DNA from: Anaerolineaceae bacterium
GTDB taxonomy: Bacteria > Chloroflexota > Anaerolineae > Anaerolineales > Anaerolineaceae
Assembly (NCBI GenBank): GCA_003532515.1
Contig: DOEX01000152.1
Location: 1-5,614, forward strand
Direction of reading: 5' to 3'
DNA length: 5,614 nt
In this document: in pieces, positions 1 through 5,093 of the stretch
Layout: each line of letters starts with the position of its first letter
Position numbering within the stretch: position 1 is the first letter of the stretch
Translations under genes and position numbers: made by a program
The notes under the pieces: generated by a model
What the model saw: only the letters and a program-made list of their open reading frames with translations
Database searches by the model: none
Told to the model about the DNA's origin: nothing

Positions 1-314
1 GTTTCGAGCCCACCCCTCAACATGCCTGGGAGGCGATCCGGGTTGGAAAAATGGTCATCATTTATCCCCCGGTTCCAGCTGAAGATGCCCCTAAAATATT
101 CCTATTCCCCAAGGAAATCCAACTCCTTCAAGCTTATTGTGCCGGCTTAACCCCGGATCAGGCAGCATTTAGCCTGCATGTGTCCATAAAAACCGTTCGC
201 AATCATACAAAAAGACTTTGCTTAAAGTTAAATTCCCGCAGCATACCTGAATTACTTGCTAAAGCCACGGCACTGGGTTTTGTTAAACCGGATCTGGATT
301 CAATCCCTGATTAA
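1..314 (+). CDS. LuxR/NarL-type helix-turn-helix protein, 5' end outside window
   Basis: The C-terminal 103 codons are visible. The first ATG in frame (51) has no properly spaced Shine-Dalgarno (GGGAGG lies about 17 nt upstream), and the frame stays open to the left edge, so the gene probably begins outside the window. A LuxR-type DNA-binding domain (GerE family) covers roughly the last 70 residues. FPKEIQLLQAYCAGLTPDQAA corresponds to the usual 'LTxRExEVLxLxAxGxSNxEIA' scaffold helices. The recognition helix region is VSIKTVRNHTKRLCLKLN, followed by the typical closing helix ending in ALGFV. No receiver or ligand domain is visible, so it is either a tiny stand-alone HTH protein or the tail of a response regulator. 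It is convergent with the glycosyltransferase gene, 7 bp from stop to stop. DNA binding is a family-based prediction; targets are unknown. Confidence 0.72.
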   Translation, partial: FEPTPQHAWEAIRVGKMVIIYPPVPAEDAPKIFLFPKEIQLLQAYCAGLTPDQAAFSLHVSIKTVRNHTKRLCLKLNSRSIPELLAKATALGFVKPDLDSIPD

Positions 315-321
315 ACACTGG

Positions 322-1461
322 TCATGAGTTCTTCTGAAGGCGTTCCCACATTGTTTTCGCAACCGTCAGGGCAGCTTCAGGATGCCCAACAAGTCTGGAT
401 GAAGCCGCTGTTCGCTTTAACTGCTCCTGATCATTTTTTAGCCAGAACTCGATCATGGTCGCAAACTCTCCCACGTTCTCTACGTTCGCTCCAGCCTGGT
501 GGCTGGTTACATAGCGTACATTGCTTTCTTCCTGACCAGGCAGATAATCTACCAATAAAACAGGCAAACCAGCTGCCAATCCTTCGGATAAGATCAATCC
601 GCCTGCCTTGGTAACCAGCATGTCTGAAGCAAGCATCCAATCAGGCACGTTTTCGACATAATTTTTGATGATAACTGGGAAGTTGAAATGATCCTCCAGC
701 AGTGCCTGATATAAGTCGTCGTTACCCCCCGCGATGACTACGACCTGGAGCGGATATTCAAGATTATCCAGCGCATGTAAGTTTTCGAGGATGTGCTCGA
801 CCCTGATACTGCTGACAAATAAGATAGTGATCAGATCAGCCTGCAGACCCAGCCCTTCGCGTAACTTTGTCTTGTCAATGTTCTCAGAAGCGAATTTTGG
901 GTTGACAGGAATGCCAGAAATGTTCAGTTTGCGTAAAGGCACACGATTTCCCAGTGCTTTTACTTTCGCCCAATCGGATGCGATGAAAAACAAATCCGGT
1001 CCAGGTGCAAACCACAATGAATGCACATCTGCCAGGTCTGTCACCACTGCAAATAAAGGGATATTCAGTTCTTGTTCCTGTCTCACCTTACCGGCTGGGG
1101 CATTGAACATAGGGTTGGTGAGCAAAATTGCATGGGGCATAAAAGATTTGACAAAATCGCCGATGTTTCGTTGCAAAAAGAGGGTCAGTGCCCCTTCCAT
1201 CAATTCACTGAAATGCCTGGAGTCGCTGAATTCATAACCTAACCGCCACAAACTTGGCGCGTTACGGACGCCCTTATCGTAGTTTTTTTCAATGGGCTTC
1301 ATCAAAGAAAGCGAAGGGCTATCCAGGATCGGGTTAACTACCAGGTTGACCTGATCTTCACCAAATAAAATGGTCAATGCCCTTGAGACTGACATCGCCG
1401 CGCTGCGGTGACCAAAGCCAGCATCACTGGTTAAAATTAGAAAGCGTTTCTTTTGTTCCAT
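322..1461 (-). CDS. MGDG synthase/UgtP-like glycosyltransferase (GT28 family)
   Basis: A 379-residue GT-B glycosyltransferase, close to the usual length of the diacylglycerol glycosyltransferase family (plant MGDG synthase, Bacillus UgtP/YpfP). The N-terminal acceptor domain opens with a glycine-rich loop, DAGFGHRSAA (residues 13-22), equivalent to the family GGGHxxAA. TDLADVHSLWFAPGPD (141-156) and SGIPVNPKF (182-190) are further family landmarks. The C-terminal nucleotide-sugar domain shows TKAGGLILSEGLAAGLPVL (284-302) followed by PGQEESN (308-314), the expected UDP-sugar site. There is no signal peptide or TM segment; family members act at the cytoplasmic membrane face, making glycolipids from UDP-sugar and diacylglycerol. 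The exact donor and acceptor cannot be read from the sequence. The start at 1461 fits a promoter 20 nt upstream; the ribosome binding site is weak (GGATGATCC). MurG is the nearest alternative family, but the TDLADVHSLW block favours MGDG synthase. Confidence 0.85.
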   Translation of the reverse strand: MEQKKRFLILTSDAGFGHRSAAMSVSRALTILFGEDQVNLVVNPILDSPSLSLMKPIEKNYDKGVRNAPSLWRLGYEFSDSRHFSELMEGALTLFLQRNIGDFVKSFMPHAILLTNPMFNAPAGKVRQEQELNIPLFAVVTDLADVHSLWFAPGPDLFFIASDWAKVKALGNRVPLRKLNISGIPVNPKFASENIDKTKLREGLGLQADLITILFVSSIRVEHILENLHALDNLEYPLQVVVIAGGNDDLYQALLEDHFNFPVIIKNYVENVPDWMLASDMLVTKAGGLILSEGLAAGLPVLLVDYLPGQEESNVRYVTSHQAGANVENVGEFATMIEFWLKNDQEQLKRTAASSRLVGHPEAALTVAKTMWERLQKNS

Positions 1462-1481
1462 TGGATCATCCAGTTTTATTG

Positions 1482-1510
1482 ATTTTATCGTTTCAGACCT
1501 TTGCCTGCAA
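1482..1510 (-). promoter_or_regulatory. Predicted sigma-70-type promoter of the glycosyltransferase gene
   Basis: Read on the minus strand, TTGCAG (1510-1505, 4/6 to the -35 consensus) and TAAAAT (1487-1482, 5/6 to the -10 consensus) are separated by exactly 17 nt. The -10 lies 20 nt before the ATG, giving a short leader of about 14 nt. The promoter sits downstream of the ferredoxin terminator, which explains how the glycosyltransferase is expressed separately. Confidence 0.5.
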
Positions 1511-1534
1511 CTCCCCCGTACACCAGCTTCTTAA

Positions 1535-1576
1535 ATGCAAAACACCGCCCACAAAAGTGGGCGGCGTTTGTTGCAT
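1535..1576 (-). terminator. Rho-independent terminator of the double ferredoxin gene
   Basis: A 13-bp stem (AAACGCCGCCCAC paired with GTGGGCGGTGTTT on the minus strand, with one G-U wobble) has a four-base TTTT loop and runs into TTTTGCATTT. Outer ATGCAA/TTGCAT arms lengthen the stem past a small bulge. The wobble pairs only in the minus-strand RNA (it is an A-C mismatch in plus-strand RNA), which fits termination of the gene whose stop codon is 9 bp upstream. Confidence 0.85.
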
Positions 1577-1584
1577 ATAATGCG

Positions 1585-2067
1585 TTACTCAGTGATGAAG
1601 ATTGCCTCTTCGGGGCATTCTTCAGCAGCTTCTCGAGTTGCTTCTTGATACTCATCGGGCACGGGGTCCAGCAGAACTTCGGCGTAGGGTTCATTCAAGA
1701 GGCTAAATACCTCGGGTACAATACCTTCACAAATTCCACAACCAATGCACAGATCAGGGTCAACAGTAGCTTTCATTCCTTCTTTCCTTTCAGAAACAAA
1801 TATTAGACTTGATTCTTCAACTTTAGTTTCCTCGAAACATTCAGTTGTTGTCTCATCATCAGCAGGTATCTCAACTTCATCTTCTACTTCAATTGCCTCT
1901 TCGGGGCAATCTTCGGCAACTTGACGAGCAGTTTCTTGAAATTCCGCTTCAACGGGGTCCATGATCACTTCAGCAACCGGACCATTTTCCAAACTGAACA
2001 CCTCAGGGGCAGTATTTTCGCAAATCCCACAGCCGATGCACAGATCTTCGTCTACACGTACTTTCAT
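1585..2067 (-). CDS. Tandem fused double [4Fe-4S] ferredoxin
   Basis: A 160-residue soluble protein made of two complete small ferredoxins. Half 1 (residues 1-62) has CIGCGIC with Cys10, 13, 16 and a distal Cys54-Pro. Half 2 (98-160) has Cys107, 110, 113 and Cys151-Pro. Each half therefore ligates one [4Fe-4S] cluster, as in the roughly 60-residue Thermotoga-type ferredoxin, whose MKVRVD start it shares. The halves are identical at about 40 of 59 aligned positions, so they come from a duplication. An acidic linker (about 63-97, with one unpaired Cys77) joins them. The expected role is low-potential electron transfer in the cytoplasm; partners are unknown. The start has an excellent GGAGG 7 nt upstream. 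Met98 also begins a full ferredoxin and is preceded by AAAGGA at 8 nt, so an independent second product is possible. The gene ends in a strong terminator. Confidence 0.9.
   Translation of the reverse strand: MKVRVDEDLCIGCGICENTAPEVFSLENGPVAEVIMDPVEAEFQETARQVAEDCPEEAIEVEDEVEIPADDETTTECFEETKVEESSLIFVSERKEGMKATVDPDLCIGCGICEGIVPEVFSLLNEPYAEVLLDPVPDEYQEATREAAEECPEEAIFITE
1777..1790 (-). promoter_or_regulatory. Internal Shine-Dalgarno before Met98 of the double ferredoxin
   Basis: Minus-strand AAAGGA (1790-1785) lies 8 nt before an in-frame ATG (1776-1774) that starts the second ferredoxin half. A second purine run, AGAAGGA, abuts the ATG. This placement looks like a genuine gene start retained inside the fused frame. 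Whether ribosomes use it cannot be told from sequence. Confidence 0.5.
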
Positions 2068-2072
2068 TTAGT

Positions 2073-2140
2073 TACCTCCAGCTGGATGTACCAGCCTTCA
2101 AAAATCGAGCAGTTTTCTGCTTCTGGCGCTCAGTATATCA
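2073..2140 (-). promoter_or_regulatory. Extended -10 promoter and structured leader of the ferredoxin gene
   Basis: On the minus strand TGA-TATACT (2140-2132) is an extended -10 element (TGnTATAAT type); no good -35 is seen. Transcription would start near 2125. The leader of about 57 nt holds a 5-bp hairpin, AGCAG-AAAA-CTGCT (2121-2108), followed by CGA and five T (2104-2100). A second perfect hairpin, GCTGG/CCAGC (2095-2081), ends one base before the GGAGGTA Shine-Dalgarno (2079-2073). Any regulatory role of these hairpins is inference. Confidence 0.45.
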
Positions 2141-2172
2141 CGTAGTTGCATTTTGTACGTCTATTATTTGTT

Positions 2173-2193
2173 AAAAAACACTGCGAAACCAGT
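2173..2193 (-). terminator. Weak candidate terminator of the padR-HAAS operon
   Basis: Minus-strand ACTG-GTTTCG-CAGT (2193-2180) begins at the last base of the HAAS stop region and is followed after one G by six T (2178-2173). The stem is only 4 bp, so termination may be inefficient and some read-through into the ferredoxin gene is possible. Confidence 0.35.
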
Positions 2194-3254
2194 CAGTCTA
2201 CACTGAGCTTATCTCGAAATTGGAAGGCTTTGATTCCAGCTGAGATTATCTCGATAATGGAAATGACAGTTACAACAACGATGACAATCAGGAAAGGCAG
2301 GGGCAACATTGCCCAAGGTCCTCCAAATCCCGGAACCGGTTGCCCGTTGAGACCATAGACACTCAAACCAGTCAATTCCTGGAAGCGCTCCGCGAAGACC
2401 GGATTCATCGCCTGGGGGTTCCCAAACCAGGTTAAAACTGTAACGATGCTGACCAGGTTTGCCAGGGTAATGGCACCAAAAACACGCAGACTATAGCGTC
2501 CATCCACGAATTTGACAACCATTTCCAGGATCGTAGTCAATAACGACGCAATCAGCAGGTATCGAACACTGATCAATACTTCCGGTGTGAAGAGCGGGAT
2601 CGGTTTTGCAGCAATCCCGATGATGGGGATGTTGACGTAAGGCAATACGATAAAAAGGATTGCAAACAAAGTTACGAAGATCGCTTCTCCAATCAATTCA
2701 CCCCGTCCAATCCGCACCTTTTCCTCTGGAACTTCTGGTAGGTCATCGAGGTCATTCATATCAAAATCAAGTTTGACGCCTTTATGATAAAGAATGGCAA
2801 AGATGATCGTAACCCAGGCAAAACCGCCTAATAAACCAGATGTAAGAGATGTGAACCACTCGATAACGGCATCCAGTGTCCAGTTGATCCACGAAGTCGT
2901 GTCAGAAGTGGGGAAAGGACCTTCACTGATAGCGCTTACCACGAGAGCAACGCTGATACCAATGGTGACTGCCATTAAAACGAGTTTCAGGACTCTCAAG
3001 TAAAGGCTGTAATGAGGTTGACCGATCAAACTGTCGTTTGCCTTGCCGGTGTACTCCCTTGCCATGGCTTCAGGACTGCCAAGCTCCATCAATACTTCGC
3101 GAACTCTTTCATCCTCGCTGGCAGGGATGTCTCCTTTTTCTGCCAACATTGACGCAATCAACTCATCTAATTCCCGGGATACTTCCACAGCTTCCTTCTC
3201 AGGCAGGTGACGGGTAACAGCATAAATGTATCGTTCTATCAGGTTGTTTTTCAT
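2193..3254 (-). CDS. HAAS-type (DUF1700-like) multipass membrane protein
   Basis: 353 residues. The N-terminal ~75 residues form a charged, helical cytoplasmic domain (ERYIYAVTRHLPEKEAVEV, then SRELDELI and VLMELGSPEAMAREY), the pattern of the HAAS signalling domain that is typically encoded beside PadR regulators. Six hydrophobic segments follow at about 88-109, 139-157, 188-209, 227-249, 257-277 and 316-339. Between TM2 and TM3 is an acidic loop (DFDMNDLDDLPEVPEEK, 163-179). The ATG overlaps the PadR TGA by one base (TGATG) and has a GGAGAA Shine-Dalgarno inside the end of padR, so the two are translationally coupled. Family knowledge suggests the HAAS part senses or transmits an envelope signal linked to the PadR partner; the ligand is unknown and no catalytic motif is seen. 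Naming the domain is fairly safe; its function is inferred from context. Confidence 0.8.
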   Translation of the reverse strand: MKNNLIERYIYAVTRHLPEKEAVEVSRELDELIASMLAEKGDIPASEDERVREVLMELGSPEAMAREYTGKANDSLIGQPHYSLYLRVLKLVLMAVTIGISVALVVSAISEGPFPTSDTTSWINWTLDAVIEWFTSLTSGLLGGFAWVTIIFAILYHKGVKLDFDMNDLDDLPEVPEEKVRIGRGELIGEAIFVTLFAILFIVLPYVNIPIIGIAAKPIPLFTPEVLISVRYLLIASLLTTILEMVVKFVDGRYSLRVFGAITLANLVSIVTVLTWFGNPQAMNPVFAERFQELTGLSVYGLNGQPVPGFGGPWAMLPLPFLIVIVVVTVISIIEIISAGIKAFQFRDKLSVD

Positions 3255-3592
3255 CAGTTCTCCTCAATTATTTCTTGAACTATCCTGTTGTTTTCGTACC
3301 AGTGATTCCTCAGCCGGTCGTAAAACCGAAGCCCTACGGGCGAAATTTGATAATACTTACGCGGTTTCTCTGTGCTGGTGTCCCAGTCCGAACGAAGAAA
3401 ACCTTGCTTCTCTAACCGACGTAAGAGGGGGTAAACTGTGTTTGCCTCAAGCGGAAAGCCTTTGTCCCCGAGTGTTTTAACCAACTCGTAACCATAAACA
3501 GGCTGTTTACACTGGCTCAACACAACCAGGTTGGTCAAGCCGCGTCTCAGTTCGACGCTGACATTTTCAAAGGTGTTCTCAAAATCCTCCAT
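3254..3592 (-). CDS. PadR-family transcriptional regulator
   Basis: 112 residues with the PadR winged helix: YGYEL (33-37), recognition helix region NTVYPLLRRLEKQGFLRSDW (51-70), and wing/beta strand PRKYYQISPVGL (77-88), then a C-terminal helix with RLRNHWYENNRIVQEIIEE, the usual short dimerisation helix of small PadR proteins. I place the start at 3592, where ATG is preceded by AAGGAG at 4 nt. Longer reading back to 3646 would run through the promoter -35 and -10, and the intermediate ATG at 3607 would sit almost on the transcription start with no ribosome binding site. It is co-transcribed with, and overlaps by 1 bp, the HAAS membrane protein. PadR proteins are usually repressors that autoregulate; a dyad within its promoter spacer supports this here. 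Confidence 0.88.
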   Translation of the reverse strand: MEDFENTFENVSVELRRGLTNLVVLSQCKQPVYGYELVKTLGDKGFPLEANTVYPLLRRLEKQGFLRSDWDTSTEKPRKYYQISPVGLRFYDRLRNHWYENNRIVQEIIEEN

Positions 3593-3616
3593 CGTACTCC
3601 TTTCCATCTTTATCTC

Positions 3617-3646
3617 ATTATACTGTGTGACGCACTGTAATGTCAA
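3617..3646 (-). promoter_or_regulatory. Consensus promoter of padR-HAAS with dyad operator candidate
   Basis: Minus-strand TTGACA (3646-3641) and TATAAT (3622-3617) both match the sigma-70 consensus perfectly, with an 18-nt spacer. The spacer contains the imperfect palindrome ACAGTGCGTCACACAGT (3637-3621), symmetric at 12 of 17 positions, with GTG and CAC arms around the centre. A dimeric winged-helix repressor bound there would block RNA polymerase. This is a natural site for PadR autorepression, although it is not the ATGT-N8-ACAT motif reported for some PadR proteins. Confidence 0.7.
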
Positions 3647-3723
3647 GTGGCAATTATTATAAAATCGCTACGTTATCAGCATCAACTGCCGAAACCACCG
3701 GCTTTCCTGGCTTACTACTAATT

Positions 3724-3753
3724 TTGCCATTTTCTGTGCAGATGTTGTATAGT
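3724..3753 (+). promoter_or_regulatory. Predicted promoter of the DUF952-phosphatase gene
   Basis: TTGCCA (3724-3729, 5/6) and TATAGT (3748-3753, 5/6) are separated by 18 nt, with a TG directly before the -10. The predicted start near 3760 leaves a leader of about 18 nt holding the GGAGGT Shine-Dalgarno (3768-3773). The promoter lies about 80 bp from the divergent padR -35, so a shared operator is possible but not evident. Confidence 0.5.
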
Positions 3754-3777
3754 TATCAAAATTTATCGGAGGTCGGC

Positions 3778-4626
3778 ATGATCTATCACATAACCACCCA
3801 AACCGAATGGGAACAAGCCAAAAAGAATGGCGAATATATTCCTCAGGCTTTCTCCGTGGACGGCTTTATTCATTGCTCTGATCACTATCAAATCGAAGAT
3901 ACCGCCAACCGCTTTTATGCTTTCACCCCTGGTTTAGTCGTGCTTGAAATTGACCCGGACAAACTGGTTGCGCCGTTGGTTTATGAAAACCTGGAAGGCG
4001 GTGAGATGACCTTCCCGCATGTTTACGGTCATCTGAACCTGGATGCAGTGGTGGCTTTTTTTGAGTTCGATCATTCCATTGACGGCAAACTGACACTCCC
4101 CGAAACCCAGAAGCATCCGGAGCCGACCCTGTTCAATGAATTACCGTTTGGAGCACCCGGACACGTCTTCCGCTCACCCACACCGGGAAGCCATATGTTC
4201 GACCCGCAGGACCAGGTGTTGGATCTCTACCTGGCTAACAACATTAACACCGTCGTCGTACTCAATTCAGAGGAAGAACACCTGCGCTACTCTGGTAAAG
4301 ACTTGCTCAAACGTTACGCCCAGGCTGGGCTTCGTGTCATCTACGCTCCGGTTGCCGATTTTTCAGCACCACCAAGTGGGCATTGGGATCAAGCTCTCCA
4401 GGCTGCTGTTTCTGCGGTGGAAAAAGGAGAGAACCTGGTGGTTCACTGTCATGCTGGTGTCGGTCGCACAGGCATGTTCACCGCCATGATGGCACACGAA
4501 TTGCTGGGCACAAATGCGAATGAATCGATTGCCTGGGTAAGAAGGTATATTCCTTACGCAATTGACACCGACTACCAGAAACGCTTTGTCCGTGAACATA
4601 TTGAAGGAGCGGATCACAAGAATTAA
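3778..4626 (+). CDS. DUF952 domain fused to protein-tyrosine/dual-specificity phosphatase
   Basis: 282 residues from the ATG at 3778, which has GGAGG 5 nt upstream and coincides with the canonical DUF952 beginning (MIYHIT). A 46-codon upstream extension is open but lacks homology-like character and contains the promoter. Residues 1-98 are DUF952: IYHITTQTEW, FIHCS (30-34), LEIDPDKL (56-63) and FPHVYGHLNLDAV (79-91). Residues ~118-275 are a cysteine phosphatase: P-loop HCHAGVGRTG (223-232) with nucleophile Cys224 and Arg230, and a general-acid loop APVADFSAPP with Asp194. All catalytic residues are present, so phosphatase activity on a phosphoprotein or small phosphate ester is likely. To my recollection DUF952 is grouped with the ADP-ribosyltransferase-like fold; its reaction is not established. 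No signal peptide or TM is seen, so it should be cytoplasmic. The gene appears monocistronic. Confidence 0.88.
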   Translation: MIYHITTQTEWEQAKKNGEYIPQAFSVDGFIHCSDHYQIEDTANRFYAFTPGLVVLEIDPDKLVAPLVYENLEGGEMTFPHVYGHLNLDAVVAFFEFDHSIDGKLTLPETQKHPEPTLFNELPFGAPGHVFRSPTPGSHMFDPQDQVLDLYLANNINTVVVLNSEEEHLRYSGKDLLKRYAQAGLRVIYAPVADFSAPPSGHWDQALQAAVSAVEKGENLVVHCHAGVGRTGMFTAMMAHELLGTNANESIAWVRRYIPYAIDTDYQKRFVREHIEGADHKN

Positions 4627-4697
4627 TCCATACTTAGTGCGAGCGCAGCTGTTTCCATAACAAAGCAAGAAATACGAAAAGGGAAGGTAGCAGTCTG

Positions 4698-4732
4698 CTT
4701 TCCAAAGATAGCCTCGATCGTGTTTTGGAAAG
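4698..4732. repeat. 9-bp perfect inverted repeat, possible 3' stem-loop of the phosphatase gene
   Basis: CTTTCCAAA (4698-4706) and TTTGGAAAG (4724-4732) are exact reverse complements around a 17-nt loop, 72 nt after the phosphatase stop codon. No T-run follows, so it is not a classical rho-independent terminator. It could protect the mRNA 3' end or be chance in A/T-rich DNA. Confidence 0.4.
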
Positions 4733-4740
4733 GATAAAAT

Positions 4741-4774
4741 CAGATCGCTATGTCGCTTCGCTCCTCGCGATGAC
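4741..4774 (-). repeat. REP-like dispersed repeat unit A
   Basis: A 34-nt unit read on the minus strand, beginning GTCATCGCGAGGAGCGAAGC and ending in CGATCTG. It matches unit C (4961-4994) at 26 of 34 positions without gaps but lies in the opposite orientation. It resembles the widespread GTCATTGCGAG...GCAATCTC repeats that I recall from many bacterial genomes. Confidence 0.7.
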
Positions 4775-4874
4775 GCCTTTTCCCTCTTTTATTGTGAGCC
4801 ATTTTGCCATTTAGACTCCAGGGATCCAGATTTATTTGCCAGGCAAAGCGGTGTGGCAATCCTCGGTTTTTTAT

Positions 4875-4899
4875 CATCCTGAACGAAGTGAAGGATCTC
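4875..4899 (+). repeat. REP-like dispersed repeat unit B (GGATCTC type)
   Basis: A 25-nt unit starting CATCCTGAACGAAG and ending AAGGATCTC, the sister form of the GCAATCTC repeats. CATCCT and AGGATC are nearly self-complementary, so it can fold. With the decayed inverted copy at 4921-4951 it forms an inverted pair around a short spacer. Confidence 0.65.
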
Positions 4900-4920
4900 G
4901 ACAGATAATTGAGAAAAGAA

Positions 4921-4951
4921 AGATTCTGCGCATAAAAGGCTTAAAATGACA
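4921..4951 (-). repeat. Decayed inverted copy of repeat unit B
   Basis: AGATTCTGCGC at the left end and AAAATGACA at the right end correspond to the reverse complement of a GTCATTCTGAGC...AGAATCT type unit, with a divergent A/T-rich middle. It faces unit B, giving a composite MITE-like arrangement. The assignment rests on the two ends only. Confidence 0.4.
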
Positions 4952-4960
4952 GGTTTTTTC

Positions 4961-4994
4961 GTCATTGCGAGAAGCACAGCGACGAAGCAATCTC
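4961..4994 (+). repeat. REP-like dispersed repeat unit C
   Basis: A 34-nt unit starting GTCATTGCGAGAAGC and ending GACGAAGCAATCTC. It matches inverted unit A at 26 of 34 positions and is the copy closest to the form I recall from other genomes. Confidence 0.7.
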
Positions 4995-5031
4995 ACCATA
5001 CAAAAAGAGACTCATAATAATATTAAGCCAG

Positions 5032-5063
5032 ATTCACCCCGTATTCCACAACACGGGGTGAAT
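5032..5063 (-). terminator. Perfect 11-bp hairpin downstream of the beta-sandwich protein gene
   Basis: ATTCACCCCGT (5032-5042) and ACGGGGTGAAT (5053-5063) are exact reverse complements around a 10-nt loop. It lies 30 bp past the stop codon of the minus-strand gene, where a terminator is expected. The following minus-strand sequence is A/T-rich (TTAATATTATTATG) but lacks a tight T-run, so rho-independent strength is uncertain. Confidence 0.55.
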
Positions 5064-5093
5064 GCGAGCACAATATAATACTCTCGACCTTAT

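Larger units (their letters stand above)
4627..5093. other. 467-bp gene-free intergenic region with repeats and hairpins
   Basis: I find no credible gene here. The one longish open frame (4789-4977, minus strand) translates the dispersed repeats, giving the tell-tale peptide ILHFVQDD, and has no ribosome binding site or domain. The stretch contains a 9-bp stem-loop (4698-4732), a cluster of REP-like repeat units (4741-4994) and a perfect 11-bp hairpin (5032-5063). No tRNA or known riboswitch pattern was recognised. Confidence 0.7.

Noticed and set aside
734..1237. 167-codon open frame on the + strand inside the glycosyltransferase gene
   Set aside because: It is antisense to a well-recognised GT-B enzyme, its protein shows no domain character, and it has no ribosome binding site. 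It is a shadow frame.
1585..2067. Interpreting the gene as a classic 2[4Fe-4S] clostridial ferredoxin
   Set aside because: Each half has only three clustered Cys plus one distal Cys-Pro, and each half is a full ~60-residue ferredoxin, so it is two single-cluster domains rather than one two-cluster domain.
3593..3646. 18-codon N-terminal extension of PadR
   Set aside because: It runs through the -35/-10 promoter, and the better Shine-Dalgarno belongs to the ATG at 3592.
3640..3777. 46-codon N-terminal extension of the DUF952-phosphatase, with a hydrophobic segment resembling a signal peptide
   Set aside because: DUF952 proteins begin at MIYHIT. The extension overlaps the divergent promoter and contains the gene's own promoter, while 3778 has a GGAGG site. 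The hydrophobic stretch (FPGLLLILPF) is therefore not a real export signal.
4363..4668. 101-codon minus-strand open frame antisense to the phosphatase P-loop region
   Set aside because: It overlaps the best-conserved part of the phosphatase and shows no domain pattern of its own.
4789..4977. 62-codon minus-strand open frame
   Set aside because: It translates the dispersed repeats (ILHFVQDD), with no ribosome binding site or recognisable domain.
4741..4994. Possible CRISPR array
   Set aside because: The repeat units alternate in orientation, differ by about a quarter of their bases, have irregular spacing, and no cas genes are near.
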